33,913 nt of DNA from NCBI GenBank assembly GCA_029262155.1, contig JAJCZW010000189.1, forward strand, positions 1 through 33,913, read 5' to 3'. The stretch comes from Gemmatimonadota bacterium (GTDB taxonomy: Bacteria; Gemmatimonadota; Gemmatimonadetes; Gemmatimonadales; GWC2-71-9). Both the position numbers and the translations under genes were made by a program. This document shows, in pieces, positions 24,786 through 32,748 of the stretch; position 1 is the first letter of the stretch; each line of letters begins with the position of its first letter. Below the pieces are notes generated by a model that was not told where the DNA came from, ran no database searches, and was given only the letters and a program-made list of their open reading frames with translations.

Positions 24786-27779
24786 GTGTGGACTCGTTTT
24801 CGACTCTCGTTGATCGTGCTCGGCGCCATAGTTGCCGCCGACGTGGGCGGGCTGGTCGCACAGACCCTCGACACCACCTTCTTCCACGAACTCCGCTGGC
24901 GGTCGATCGGGCCGTTCCGGGGGGGACGCACCAAGGCGGCGGTCGGTGTCCCCAGCCGTCCAGGTACCTTCTATATCGGCGCGACCAACGGTGGGGTCTG
25001 GAAATCGACCGACTACGGCCAGGTGTGGCGTCCGATCTTCGATGCCCAGCCGACTGGGTCGATCGGTGCGATCGCCGTGGCGCCCTCCGCGCCCGATGTG
25101 ATCTATGTTGGGAGTGGCGAAGGACTGCAGCGACCCGATCTCTCGGTGGGCGATGGGATATACAAGTCGGTGGACGGCGGGAGGAACTGGGCGCATTTGG
25201 GTTTGCGGGACGCGCAGCAGATCACCCAGATCGTCGTGCATCCCAAAGATCCCGATCATCTCTTCGTGGCGGTGTTGGGCCATCCCTACGGACCCAATGC
25301 CGAGCGGGGGCTCTATCGATCGGTGGACGGTGGGAGCAACTTCACCCGTATACTCTATCTGAACGAACACACCGGCGCGGGCGACGTCGTCCTCGATCCT
25401 ATCGACTCGAATATCATCTACGCATCACTGTGGGAGACCCGGCACGCGCCGTGGGAGAACGGCGTGTTTACCGGACCGGGAAGTGGTCTCTACAAATCGA
25501 TCGATGGAGGCACTACCTGGCGTCAGTTGACCAACGGACTGCCCACCTTCAAGGACGGATTAGGGCGTATTGGGATTACGATTGCGCCGAGCCTGCCCAG
25601 CCGGTTGTATGCCACAGTGGAGGTAGGGGGACGAGGGGAGGGGGCGGTCTATCGCTCCGATGATGCAGGTGGCACCTGGCGACGGCTTCCGGCCGACGGC
25701 CGGGTGGCCCAACGGGCCTACGACTTCGCCGAGGTGAAGGTCGACCCGCGCGACCCGAATACGGTGTATACCGGAAGCATCGTGGTCTGGAAGTCGATCG
25801 ATGGAGGACAGAGCTGGACCGCGATTCGGGGTGCCCCGGGGGGAGATGATTACCATCGGATCTGGATCGACCCGACCAGGCCCCAGGTGATGCTGATTGC
25901 GTCCGACCAGGGAGCGATTATCACGGTGAATGGTGGTGCCACCTGGAGTTCGTGGTACAACCAGCCGACTGCGCAGTTCTATCACGTCAGCACCGACAAC
26001 GCCTATCCCTATCGGGTGTGTGGTGGTCAGCAGGAGAGCGGGTCGGCCTGTGTCGCGAGTCGGGGGAACGACGGCCAGATCACCTTCCGGGAGTGGCACC
26101 CGGTTGGGGTCGAAGAGTATGGCTATGTCGCGCCGGATCCCAAGAACCCTGACATCGTGTATGGCGGGAAGGTGACCCGATACGATCGACGGACCGGACA
26201 GGTCAAGAACGTGGCGCCCAAACTCTTCCGGTCGGAAGACTATCGCACCATCCGGACGATGCCGCTGGTCTTCTCACCGATCGACTCAGTCACCCTCTAC
26301 TTCGCGTCGAATACGCTTTGGAAGACGGTGAACGGCGGGGAAGACTGGACCCGGATCAGCCCTGACCTGACGCGATCAGATTCCTCGGTGTCGCCGAGCA
26401 TCGCGCACTATGGGGACAGGCCAGAGGCGAAGTCGCATCATCCGGGGGTGATCTATACCATCGCGCCGTCGCTGGTATCGACCCGGTGGATCTGGGTGGG
26501 GACCGATGACGGATTGATTCATCTGACGAGAGATGCCGGTAGCAGCTGGACCGATGTGACCCCACCCGAGTTGGTGCCGTGGGCCAAGGTCTCGATGTTG
26601 GACGCATCGCCGTTCGACACCCTGACCGCCTATGCCGCCATCAACACGCTGCGTCTGGACGACCTCCGTCCCCATATCTATCGGACCCGGGATGGCGGAA
26701 AGAGTTGGACCCATATCACGAACGGAATTCCGGATGGTGGATCGGTCAACACCGTTAGGGCCGACCCGGTGAGGCCCGGCCTCCTCTATGCCGGCACCGA
26801 GCGCACGGTGTATGTCTCCTTCGACGACGGCGACCACTGGCTTTCGCTTCGGAACAACCTCCCCGCGACCTCGATACGAGACCTGGTGGTCAAAGACGAC
26901 GACCTGGTGATCGGCACTCACGGCCGGGGATTTTGGATCTTGGACGACGTGACCCCCCTCCGGCAGGTCAGTACCGCTACGCTCGGCGAAACCGCCCATC
27001 TCTATCGCCCTGAGCTGGCCACCCGGGTGCGCTGGAACATGAACACCGACACGCCGTTGCCCTACGGCGAACCAGCCGGCCAGAACCCCCCCGACGGTGC
27101 GGTTCTCCATTACTGGATCGGCCGGTCGGCTGCCAGAAATCGGGAGGTCACCCTCGAGATCCTGGACCGATCGGGTGTGGTCGTACGGAGGTATGCCAGC
27201 ACCGATCCGCCGGAACAGCCATTAGAGGGACAAAACGTACCCGACTACTGGGTCCGTCCGCCCCAACGCCTGCTGGCGACGCCTGGGCTCCATCGCTTTG
27301 TCTGGGATCTCCGGCACGAGCGGCCGGCGGCTCCGCGGTTCAGCTATCCGATCGCCGGCATCCCGTGGAATACAGTACCGGTGCCCAAGGGGTCGTGGGT
27401 GTTACCGGGCGAATACACTGTCCGGCTCACGGTAAGTGGCCGGCAATTGTCCCAGCCGCTGACCGTGCGGCTCGACCCCCGGGTCACCACACCCCTCACG
27501 ACGCTCCGTCGGCAGTATGCCCTCTCCCGGCAGCTGGACGGCGCAATGCGGCAGGTGGCGGAGGCGAGGGAATCGGCCGGGGCAGCGGTTCCGGCGGTGG
27601 CTCGGTATCGGGAAATCGAGCGCGACCTCACTCGGTTGCATGGGGACCTGGCGCGCCTGTTCGGGGTGGTGGAGCAGGTGGACGACCTGCCGACCACCGA
27701 GGCGCGGGCAGCGATACGGGAGCGGTTGAGTGAGGTGGAGAAGGTGCTAGAGCGGGTGAGGCGACTGGAATCCCCATGA
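24786..27779 (+). CDS. Large secreted Asp-box (VPS10/sortilin-like) beta-propeller protein
   Basis: 997 residues. The start is GTG with a strong TAGGAGGAGGG SD; the signal peptide is WTRFRLSLIVLGAIVAADVGGLVAQ. At least ten Asp-box repeats (S/T-x-D-x-G-x-x-W) are visible: KSTDYGQVW, KSVDGGRNW, RSVDGGSNF, KSIDGGTTW, RSDDAGGTW, KSIDGGQSW, KTVNGGEDW, TRDAGSSW, RTRDGGKSW and SFDDGDHW, as in sortilin/VPS10 ten-bladed propellers and BNR sialidases. No sialidase catalytic set is evident. After residue 760 come Ig-like strands (HRFVWDLRHERPAAPRF) and a coiled coil ending RERLSEVEKVLERVRRLESP. Common in Gemmatimonadota and often mis-annotated as glycosyl hydrolase. The tail has a shadow copy at 29.34 kb. 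Confidence 0.9.
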   Translation: MWTRFRLSLIVLGAIVAADVGGLVAQTLDTTFFHELRWRSIGPFRGGRTKAAVGVPSRPGTFYIGATNGGVWKSTDYGQVWRPIFDAQPTGSIGAIAVAPSAPDVIYVGSGEGLQRPDLSVGDGIYKSVDGGRNWAHLGLRDAQQITQIVVHPKDPDHLFVAVLGHPYGPNAERGLYRSVDGGSNFTRILYLNEHTGAGDVVLDPIDSNIIYASLWETRHAPWENGVFTGPGSGLYKSIDGGTTWRQLTNGLPTFKDGLGRIGITIAPSLPSRLYATVEVGGRGEGAVYRSDDAGGTWRRLPADGRVAQRAYDFAEVKVDPRDPNTVYTGSIVVWKSIDGGQSWTAIRGAPGGDDYHRIWIDPTRPQVMLIASDQGAIITVNGGATWSSWYNQPTAQFYHVSTDNAYPYRVCGGQQESGSACVASRGNDGQITFREWHPVGVEEYGYVAPDPKNPDIVYGGKVTRYDRRTGQVKNVAPKLFRSEDYRTIRTMPLVFSPIDSVTLYFASNTLWKTVNGGEDWTRISPDLTRSDSSVSPSIAHYGDRPEAKSHHPGVIYTIAPSLVSTRWIWVGTDDGLIHLTRDAGSSWTDVTPPELVPWAKVSMLDASPFDTLTAYAAINTLRLDDLRPHIYRTRDGGKSWTHITNGIPDGGSVNTVRADPVRPGLLYAGTERTVYVSFDDGDHWLSLRNNLPATSIRDLVVKDDDLVIGTHGRGFWILDDVTPLRQVSTATLGETAHLYRPELATRVRWNMNTDTPLPYGEPAGQNPPDGAVLHYWIGRSAARNREVTLEILDRSGVVVRRYASTDPPEQPLEGQNVPDYWVRPPQRLLATPGLHRFVWDLRHERPAAPRFSYPIAGIPWNTVPVPKGSWVLPGEYTVRLTVSGRQLSQPLTVRLDPRVTTPLTTLRRQYALSRQLDGAMRQVAEARESAGAAVPAVARYREIERDLTRLHGDLARLFGVVEQVDDLPTTEARAAIRERLSEVEKVLERVRRLESP

Positions 27780-27866
27780 CGCTTCTCATACTACCTGTCT
27801 TGGTCCGCCGAGCGTTTCTCTTGGATCTATCTCTGGAACCTATATAGCGCGGGGGTGTTCAACATC

Positions 27867-29015
27867 ATGTTTCTGTTCATTGGTTACGCGTCTGGAGTGT
27901 GGCTGAGGAGACCCAAGGCTCCCAGCGGGCTGATAGTGGCAGGGCTCATGTTCGCCGGATGTCTTCGGGGAGCAGAGCCTCAATCTTCGTCTCAGCCTGA
28001 GACCGCCCTTGACAGCGTTGTCCACATCGAATCCAGCCTGAGTGCTGTGCCAGTTGTACCGCGACTTGATACTTCAGCACTGCTCCAACCACAGCGTGTT
28101 GATATCGGAGAGGGCACCCGACTCTACGTCCTTCAGGAGGGTTCCGGGCCGGCACTCGTTCTAGTGAGCGGCGGACCCGGCAACTCCTTGCACTCCTTCC
28201 TCCCGCACTTCGAAAGCGCCGCGTCGTTTGCGCGTGTGATCTACTATGATCAGCGCGGTACTGGGCTTTCGGATTGGGTGCCAGGTCCAGCCGGCTACTC
28301 GACGGACCAAGCGGTGGACGACCTCGAGCGCCTTCGGGTTGCGCTTAATGTCGAGCGCTGGTTTGTCCTGGGCCATTCCTACGGAGGGCTCATCGCACAG
28401 TGGTACGCCATCCGCTACCCGGAGCGCCTCCTCGGCATGATTCTCGTTGGATCCTCGGTTTCGGTCGACGGAGTCGACCTCGGCGAGCGGGACTATCGCT
28501 CGGCTACGGAGCGTCGGCGGATTAGAGAGGTTTACGCCATCGACGGACAGTCAGTGGTCCCTGTCCACAGCGAGCAAGTGAATCTCACAGCGCTGCAGCG
28601 GATGATCTTCAACGGGTACTTGAACGGTGATTGGAAGCGACAGTTCTTTTTCAAGCCAACTCGTGAACGCATGGCGCAGATCGCGCGGTACGAGTGGGTC
28701 CACGATCGTGGCTACAACGGTCAGGTCCGGCAGGACGGGTTCAGCAGGAATCTGCGCGGTGTCTTCAGCGACTTCCCCATCCCTACGCTGATTGTGGAAG
28801 GGGAGTATGATGCCAACTGGGGGCGAGATAAGCCGACGTTGTTGGCGGCGGAACATCCGAACGCAAAACTCGTCAGCTTGGAGGGAGCGTCGCACTTTCC
28901 CTTTGCTGAGCAGCCGGAGGCCTTTTTCGGCCGGCTGGAGGAATTCGTCGGCGGTCGGCCGCCGGTCGACCTCACAGCCGTCATTGAGTGGAAGCGTTCG
29001 GTCGGGCAGCGATAA
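27867..29015 (+). CDS. Alpha/beta hydrolase (S33 proline iminopeptidase-like), probable lipoprotein
   Basis: About 382 residues from ATG 27867; the track uses GTG 27855, and neither start has an ideal SD. A hydrophobic stretch ends in LMFAGC (lipobox FAGC), preceded by basic WLRRPK, so the true start could be slightly later. The hydrolase domain is clear: LVSGGPGNSLHSF (oxyanion region), YYDQRGTGLSDW, nucleophile elbow GHSYGG, acid in EGEYDANW and His in GASHFPF. This pattern fits prolyl aminopeptidase/tricorn-factor-like S33 enzymes releasing N-terminal residues from short peptides. It ends VDLTAVIEWKRSVGQR; a diverged copy of this tail is found about 700 bases downstream. A TATATA box lies just upstream (27841). 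Confidence 0.88.
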   Translation: MFLFIGYASGVWLRRPKAPSGLIVAGLMFAGCLRGAEPQSSSQPETALDSVVHIESSLSAVPVVPRLDTSALLQPQRVDIGEGTRLYVLQEGSGPALVLVSGGPGNSLHSFLPHFESAASFARVIYYDQRGTGLSDWVPGPAGYSTDQAVDDLERLRVALNVERWFVLGHSYGGLIAQWYAIRYPERLLGMILVGSSVSVDGVDLGERDYRSATERRRIREVYAIDGQSVVPVHSEQVNLTALQRMIFNGYLNGDWKRQFFFKPTRERMAQIARYEWVHDRGYNGQVRQDGFSRNLRGVFSDFPIPTLIVEGEYDANWGRDKPTLLAAEHPNAKLVSLEGASHFPFAEQPEAFFGRLEEFVGGRPPVDLTAVIEWKRSVGQR

Positions 29016-29342
29016 GGGACACGGCGCTCCCGAAGGGGTGTGGCAATCATTCTCCATAGAACAGATAGCCGTTCCACAGGTTACTCTGTTAGGCATCGTT
29101 GGATTCGCAGGCCCCTGCGGCATATTGTCGATAGGCTCTATGCGCGATACGTTGATTCCTTGGGGGGTGTTTGGGGGGAGCAGAGAATGCCACGCGAGGC
29201 GTATTCGTCATGCGACTTGAAGGCATTGCGAGTCACTCAGTTCGGTGAGATGCCGTTCATTCGGGAGGATGGGCTCTGGTTGGGTTCCTGAAGGCCGATC
29301 GCACAAACATGGTCGCGATGTTCGAACGTTCACTCGGCAGGA
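29016..29342. other. Non-coding spacer after the hydrolase, nothing recognised
   Basis: No gene is supported here. The ORFs in the track (29040-29291 and minus-strand frames) show no family motifs, poor start context and unusual composition. Two runs of six G (near 29162-29178) and a GTTAGGC heptamer are visible but form no recognised structure. The stretch looks like decayed intergenic DNA that leads into the Asp-box-type tail remnant. Confidence 0.4.
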
Positions 29343-29405
29343 AAAGAGCGTGTGGGTGAGGTGGAGCAGGTGGTGGGGTGTGTGAGGTGGTTGGAGGCCA
29401 GGTAG
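29343..29405 (+). pseudogene. C-terminal remnant of an Asp-box (VPS10-like) gene
   Basis: The frame reads KERVGEVEQVVGCVRWLEAR followed by TAG. It lines up without gaps with the end of the intact Asp-box protein at 27779 (RERLSEVEKVLERVRRLESP): ER, EVE, V, VR and LE are identical and most others are conservative. Nothing resembling the rest of that gene precedes it, so only the extreme C-terminus survives. The match is short, so chance or independent coiled-coil similarity cannot be excluded. Confidence 0.45.
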
Positions 29406-29458
29406 TGTAGATGTGGCGCTTACGGTCACGTAACCGGATACTGCGTACGGAGGTTCTA

Positions 29459-29683
29459 GTGCCCGTATATGAGAACCGAGGTGGTGACTCTGCGGTGGTC
29501 AGCCATGAGAGCACAAGTGACTCGATCACCGTCACTTTCCACGATGGCTCAACCTACGCCTACGACTACACCGCAACAGGTAGGCACGACACCGAGCAGA
29601 TGAAATCACTTGCCAGAAATGGAGAAGGACTGAACACGTATATCAGCCGATATGTAAGGAAGAGGTACGCGCGCAAACTCTAG
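29459..29683 (+). CDS. Small KTSC-like domain protein
   Basis: 74 residues from GTG 29459, which follows GGAGG by 5 bases; the longer track ORF (29411) adds a non-conserved leader. The sequence VPVYENRGGDSAVVSHESTSDSITVTFHDGSTYAYDYTATG to EQMKSLARNGEGLNTYISRYVRKRY matches a widespread family of 70-80-residue stand-alone proteins with a KTSC-like beta core (SI.V.F.DG..Y.Y) and a conserved GEGLN.YI...V...Y end. Function unknown; such genes are frequent in accessory regions. It lies between two gene-tail remnants, so it may have arrived by insertion. There is no signal peptide. Confidence 0.75.
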   Translation: MPVYENRGGDSAVVSHESTSDSITVTFHDGSTYAYDYTATGRHDTEQMKSLARNGEGLNTYISRYVRKRYARKL

Positions 29684-29684
29684 T

Positions 29685-29740
29685 GAGCCGGCGTTCGACC
29701 TCGCCCCGACCGTCGAATGGAAGCGCTCGGTCGCACGTGA
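29685..29740 (+). pseudogene. C-terminal remnant of an alpha/beta hydrolase like the 27.9-kb gene
   Basis: Just after the KTSC-like stop the frame encodes EPAFDLAPTVEWKRSVAR. It matches the end of the intact hydrolase at 29015 (RPPVDLTAVIEWKRSVGQ): DL, EWKRSV and the surrounding spacing are shared, and the nucleotides GAATGGAAGCGCTCGGTC versus GAGTGGAAGCGTTCGGTC differ mainly at third positions. The stop seen in the intact gene is not kept in frame, so this is a relic. It is the second paralogue tail in 400 bases. Confidence 0.55.
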
Positions 29741-29879
29741 TACCGAACCATGCCTCCCGATAACGCATGCGGGGCTATTGCGTCCCACCGAGCCGGTGGC
29801 TCGTCTGCTTCTTGCTCATGGTTCCCTTCCTCCCTTCCGAAAATGAACGGTTCCATGCGGAGCTCCACGCCGCGGGTGG

Positions 29880-30323
29880 CTATGTCAACCACTTCCTCAG
29901 TCGAGCCCAGATCCCTCGACGCCTCCTTGAACCCTGTCTCTTCCCCTCGTCCCAGGAAGCTCCCGAATGGTTCCTTGCGATGCCTTTCTCGAAATGCGCG
30001 GTTCGTGTGTCCTGGTCCTGAGCCCGCCCGCTTTCAATCTCCGCGCGCGTCCAGCGGCGCGCCCAGGTAACCTCGTTCCCCCTGATCCAATAGTGCGACT
30101 GACAGGGGCAGCTCCAGTTGCCGATCGACGGGTCAAGTGAGATCGTCTCCCCGTCGAAGGTTAGAGTCCAGTCCGCAGGGGATACATCCGAAAGGATCCG
30201 ATCGGCATGTACTTCATTAGCGAGTGCGATCGTGCGGTTAGGAGCCCCGTATTGTGCGCGAGCCGAGGGCTGTGTACGTTCAATGATCGTCGTCCGCCGA
30301 CACCGAATTGAAGCGCAAGGACG
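29880..30323 (-). pseudogene. DUF6527-family reading frame without a usable start codon
   Basis: A minus-strand frame is open from a TAA at 30324-30326 to a TAG at 29880-29882 (about 147 codons) but contains no ATG or GTG upstream of the conserved core, so it is absent from the ORF track. The core reads SPADWTLTFDGETISLDPSI then GNWSCPCQSHYWIRGNEVTW, then RAEIESGRAQDQ, ending GIWARLRKWLT. PSIGNWSxPCxSHYWI is the DUF6527 signature. The usual N-terminal CxCG-type segment is missing (…IALANEVHADRILSDV instead). From memory, DUF6527 genes often sit beside bacterial ubiquitin-like/E1 (ThiF) cassettes; none is visible here. Most likely an N-terminally truncated relic. Confidence 0.7.
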
Positions 30324-30358
30324 TTAGACCGTAGCCTGGTTCGATGATGGGAGGAGCA

Positions 30359-30841
30359 ATGAGGGTAGCGTGGGTCTTTCTGCTTCTAGCGACATTCGCC
30401 AGTCCACGTTTGGCCCAGAAGAACAAGAAGAGCAAGCGATGTTCCGGTACACCAGTCGACTCCACCGCGATGGCGGGGCCGATCTACCAGGACTGCCAAG
30501 TCGACAAACCCGCAAAGCGTAAAGGCGCGTCCCCAAGACTCAACTGGGAATCCAGCGCCGGAGCATCCCCCAACGGTCGCTGCTACCGAGCCGAGTTCCA
30601 GTTTGTCGTCAACGAATTTGGTGGCGTTGTCCCGGGAAGCATCCAGGCGACTTCCTCCAACGACGCCACCTTTGAACAAGCCGTTCAGGGCTCCCTGGTG
30701 CGGCTCCGGTATGAGCCGGCCAAACTCGACGGCCGGGCGGTAGCGCAAGTCGTCGTCTACAAGCAGACCGCATCGGTGGTTGTGGTGGTTAGTTCGTCAC
30801 CGCTCAGGGGAGCGCCTCCACAGGCACCCTTGGGCTGCTAG
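30359..30841 (+). CDS. Secreted TonB C-terminal-like domain protein
   Basis: 160 residues. The ATG at 30359 follows GGGAGGAG closely; the track's 30344 start is upstream of that SD. A signal peptide (MRVAWVFLLLATFASPRLAQ) is followed by a Lys-rich stretch (KNKKSKR) and a domain like the TonB C-terminus: CYRAEFQFVVNEFGGVVPGSIQATSSNDATFEQAVQGSLVRLRYEPAKLDGRAVAQVVVYKQT. The vd.dG.V..si, F..A and .PA..dGr.V elements of that fold are all present. There is no transmembrane anchor or Pro-rich spacer, so it is not an energy transducer itself. Similar stand-alone secreted TonB_C proteins occur in this phylum with unknown role. Confidence 0.75.
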   Translation: MRVAWVFLLLATFASPRLAQKNKKSKRCSGTPVDSTAMAGPIYQDCQVDKPAKRKGASPRLNWESSAGASPNGRCYRAEFQFVVNEFGGVVPGSIQATSSNDATFEQAVQGSLVRLRYEPAKLDGRAVAQVVVYKQTASVVVVVSSSPLRGAPPQAPLGC

Positions 30842-30916
30842 ACCTCGGACAGCATCCTTGGTGACCAGCATCAAGCACGCGGAAATCTGGGCAACACTAT
30901 TGGGAGGGTGCGGGCA

Positions 30917-32464
30917 ATGTTGAACGAATGGAGCCGTTCCGGTTGGTGGGCATCCAATATGTTCTGTCTGACTCTTCTGGCGGCCTGTGGAGATCCCCCG
31001 ACAGGTCCGGTCGATACGGATGAGGCAGATCAGTCAGTCCAGCCTCCACCAGTTGGCGATCTCGCAATAACCTTCGTTCAGGTGAATCTCGGGACTGACA
31101 GGAACGGCGCCACGATAACCTTCACCCATTCGGCCACTAAGCGGGCAAGTGTGGTAACTGGTACCATTCCAGGTTTTCGGGACGTCACACTCGAAGTTGG
31201 GAGTTATTCCTATGAAGTAAGCGATCTGGATCCGAGATGCGAAGCCTTTGGGGACCCAACAGTCGACATCTCGGAGGGTCAGAATGCTCTGACCATTTCC
31301 TTCGATTGCGTTGGAGCCTTCACCTACCAACGGTGGATTTCCAGGGAGTCAAACCAGGTGTGGTGGGTAGATGAGGGCGGGCTTGATCGACCACTCGCAA
31401 CCGAGGGCTTCAATATCGCTCGGGGATTCTCCCCAGATGGGTCCTCAGTACTTGTCGAGGAGTGGATAGGGCGGCAATGCAAGACATCGATCGTCAGTCT
31501 CGATGGTGGACGGATTCAAATCACACCAATGTTCGGCGCCTCCGTCAGTGTTGCAGAATGGTCGCCCGACGGGTCCATGCTCGTCGCGCAGGAGGCTGAT
31601 GCATGCTCGGGCCCTGTCTTCAGTTTTCACATCGTCTTCTATGATAAGGCAGGTAGGGCTACCGGGTTTGTGCCTAAGGAGGGACAATCGATCGACTTAG
31701 AGCCAGCATGGTCCCCGAACGGAAAGACAATCGCCTTCACACGCGGACGCTCCTTGATGCTCTACTGGTTGGAGTCACAGCGCCTTGAGGTCGTACGCAC
31801 ATACGGAACCTCTCGTCCGATCACACGACCCGAATGGTCACCCGACGGGACAAAACTCTTACTTGAAGTTTCTGAACCCCAACAGTTACATGTGATTGAT
31901 CTCGCGACTAGAAGTGTCGTCGAAGGTCGAAGGGACCACCCCGCTTTGGGTCCCTCATGGTATCCGGACAGCCGGCGGATCATTTATGGCACACTGAACG
32001 ATGAGGGAGAGACTCTGTGGTCCTTCGATTCTGAAACTGGAACAACCACGATGGTGCTGACCGATGGACCAAGCGGTGCCGCCTCGCCAAGTTTGTCCGT
32101 AGACGGACGGCAGGTTGTCTTTGATGCGCTCAGCGATGGGGGCGGTCGTGCGATCCTCTTCGCAAACCTCAAAGATGGGCGCAGTCGCGTTATCCACCAG
32201 AACACCGGGTCATATTACATCCTTCCCCGGCTGCGGAGGTGTCGCGGCCCCAGCGCCATGTGCGTGGCTCGCGGCCTGGTGAGAGCGACAGACACCACGG
32301 CGATGGGTAGAGTCGACTCACTCTTCACGCTCGATCGCGCACCGGGACGTCGCCATGGTGGGGGACTCGATCTTAGGGACGGTCGCACAAGCCGTCCTCA
32401 TCGTGCCGGAGGGCACACCCAAGAAACCTCGGCAGTGAAACCCCTCCCGACCTCGATTCGGTAG
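30917..32464 (+). CDS. Lipoprotein with TolB/PD40-like beta-propeller, aberrant C-terminus
   Basis: 515 residues from ATG 30917, which has GGGAGGG 8 bases upstream; the track's GTG 30908 is inside that SD. Lipobox LLAAC is followed by GDPPTGPV. A beta-sandwich-like segment (residues about 45-130) precedes PD40-type propeller blades: GFSPDGSSVLVEEW, EWSPDGSMLVAQE, AWSPNGKTIAFTRG, EWSPDGTKLLLEV, SWYPDSRRIIYGT and SLSVDGRQVVFDA. After about residue 435 (YYILPRLRR) the blade pattern stops and about 80 residues rich in Arg, Gly and His follow. That tail looks like out-of-frame sequence, so the gene may have lost its true end. Surface ligand or protein binding is the likely role. Confidence 0.7.
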   Translation: MLNEWSRSGWWASNMFCLTLLAACGDPPTGPVDTDEADQSVQPPPVGDLAITFVQVNLGTDRNGATITFTHSATKRASVVTGTIPGFRDVTLEVGSYSYEVSDLDPRCEAFGDPTVDISEGQNALTISFDCVGAFTYQRWISRESNQVWWVDEGGLDRPLATEGFNIARGFSPDGSSVLVEEWIGRQCKTSIVSLDGGRIQITPMFGASVSVAEWSPDGSMLVAQEADACSGPVFSFHIVFYDKAGRATGFVPKEGQSIDLEPAWSPNGKTIAFTRGRSLMLYWLESQRLEVVRTYGTSRPITRPEWSPDGTKLLLEVSEPQQLHVIDLATRSVVEGRRDHPALGPSWYPDSRRIIYGTLNDEGETLWSFDSETGTTTMVLTDGPSGAASPSLSVDGRQVVFDALSDGGGRAILFANLKDGRSRVIHQNTGSYYILPRLRRCRGPSAMCVARGLVRATDTTAMGRVDSLFTLDRAPGRRHGGGLDLRDGRTSRPHRAGGHTQETSAVKPLPTSIR

Positions 32465-32468
32465 GGGT
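32440..32468. terminator. Hairpin at the propeller gene end
   Basis: ACCCCT-C-CCGA-CCTCGAT-TCGG-T-AGGGGT forms a 6-bp plus 4-bp stem with one C-T mismatch and a 7-base loop, and spans the stop codon. No U-run follows, so it would be a weak or factor-dependent terminator, or an mRNA 3' stabiliser. Confidence 0.4.
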
Positions 32469-32748
32469 CGATTCCACCAGGATCAGCACGAGGGCCGGCG
32501 CTTCTTGGCGTACATGTCGAAGAATTACTAGTTTTTCGATGCGTTATCCCGATCTGTCGATCCAAGCGGCGGGGTATCGATCACGGTTCTAGCCGAAGCC
32601 GCGATTATCCTGTTTGTAAGTACTATTCCTACCTTGATTTACGATCCGATACTGTCGTGACCCTTCCTGCGATCATGGACTTACGCTGTACCTTCCCTGA
32701 ACTACAATATAGACGGCTCTTTACTCCATACTATGGGCTGCCTATCAT
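32469..32748. other. AT-richer non-coding junction before the truncated Fic gene
   Basis: This 280-base stretch has visibly lower GC than the flanks, frequent stops in all frames and no family motif. It occupies the position where the missing N-terminal half of the Fic gene should be. It looks like foreign or decayed DNA joined to the Fic 3' half. Confidence 0.4.

Noticed and set aside
29088-29094. GTTAGGC here and GTTAGAC at 30323-30329 as integron attC core sites
   Set aside because: Both fit GTTRRRY, but no matching RYYYAAC box or palindromic arm lies within about 150 bases upstream of either, and there is no integrase. Chance heptamers.
29161-29180. Two runs of six G as a G-quadruplex
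   Set aside because: Only two tracts are present close together; a four-tract intramolecular quadruplex is not clearly supported.
29040-29291. 83-residue ORF after the hydrolase gene
   Set aside because: No recognisable motif, weak start, and composition unlike the neighbours. Probably non-coding.
29767-30021. Plus-strand ORF with a signal-peptide-like start (MRGYCVPPSRWLVCFLLMVPFLP)
   Set aside because: It overlaps the DUF6527 frame on the other strand, has no SD and no family features downstream; treated as a shadow.
30294-30323. Third possible hydrolase-type tail (TELKRKDV)
   Set aside because: Only a few residues resemble EWKRSV and the Trp is missing; too short to support.
32316-32434. 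Alternative frame RDVAMVGDSILGTVAQAVLIVPEG as the tail of a universal stress protein
   Set aside because: The look is suggestive, but the usual conserved glycine loop and the PVLLV strand spacing are not met, so I do not call a gene.
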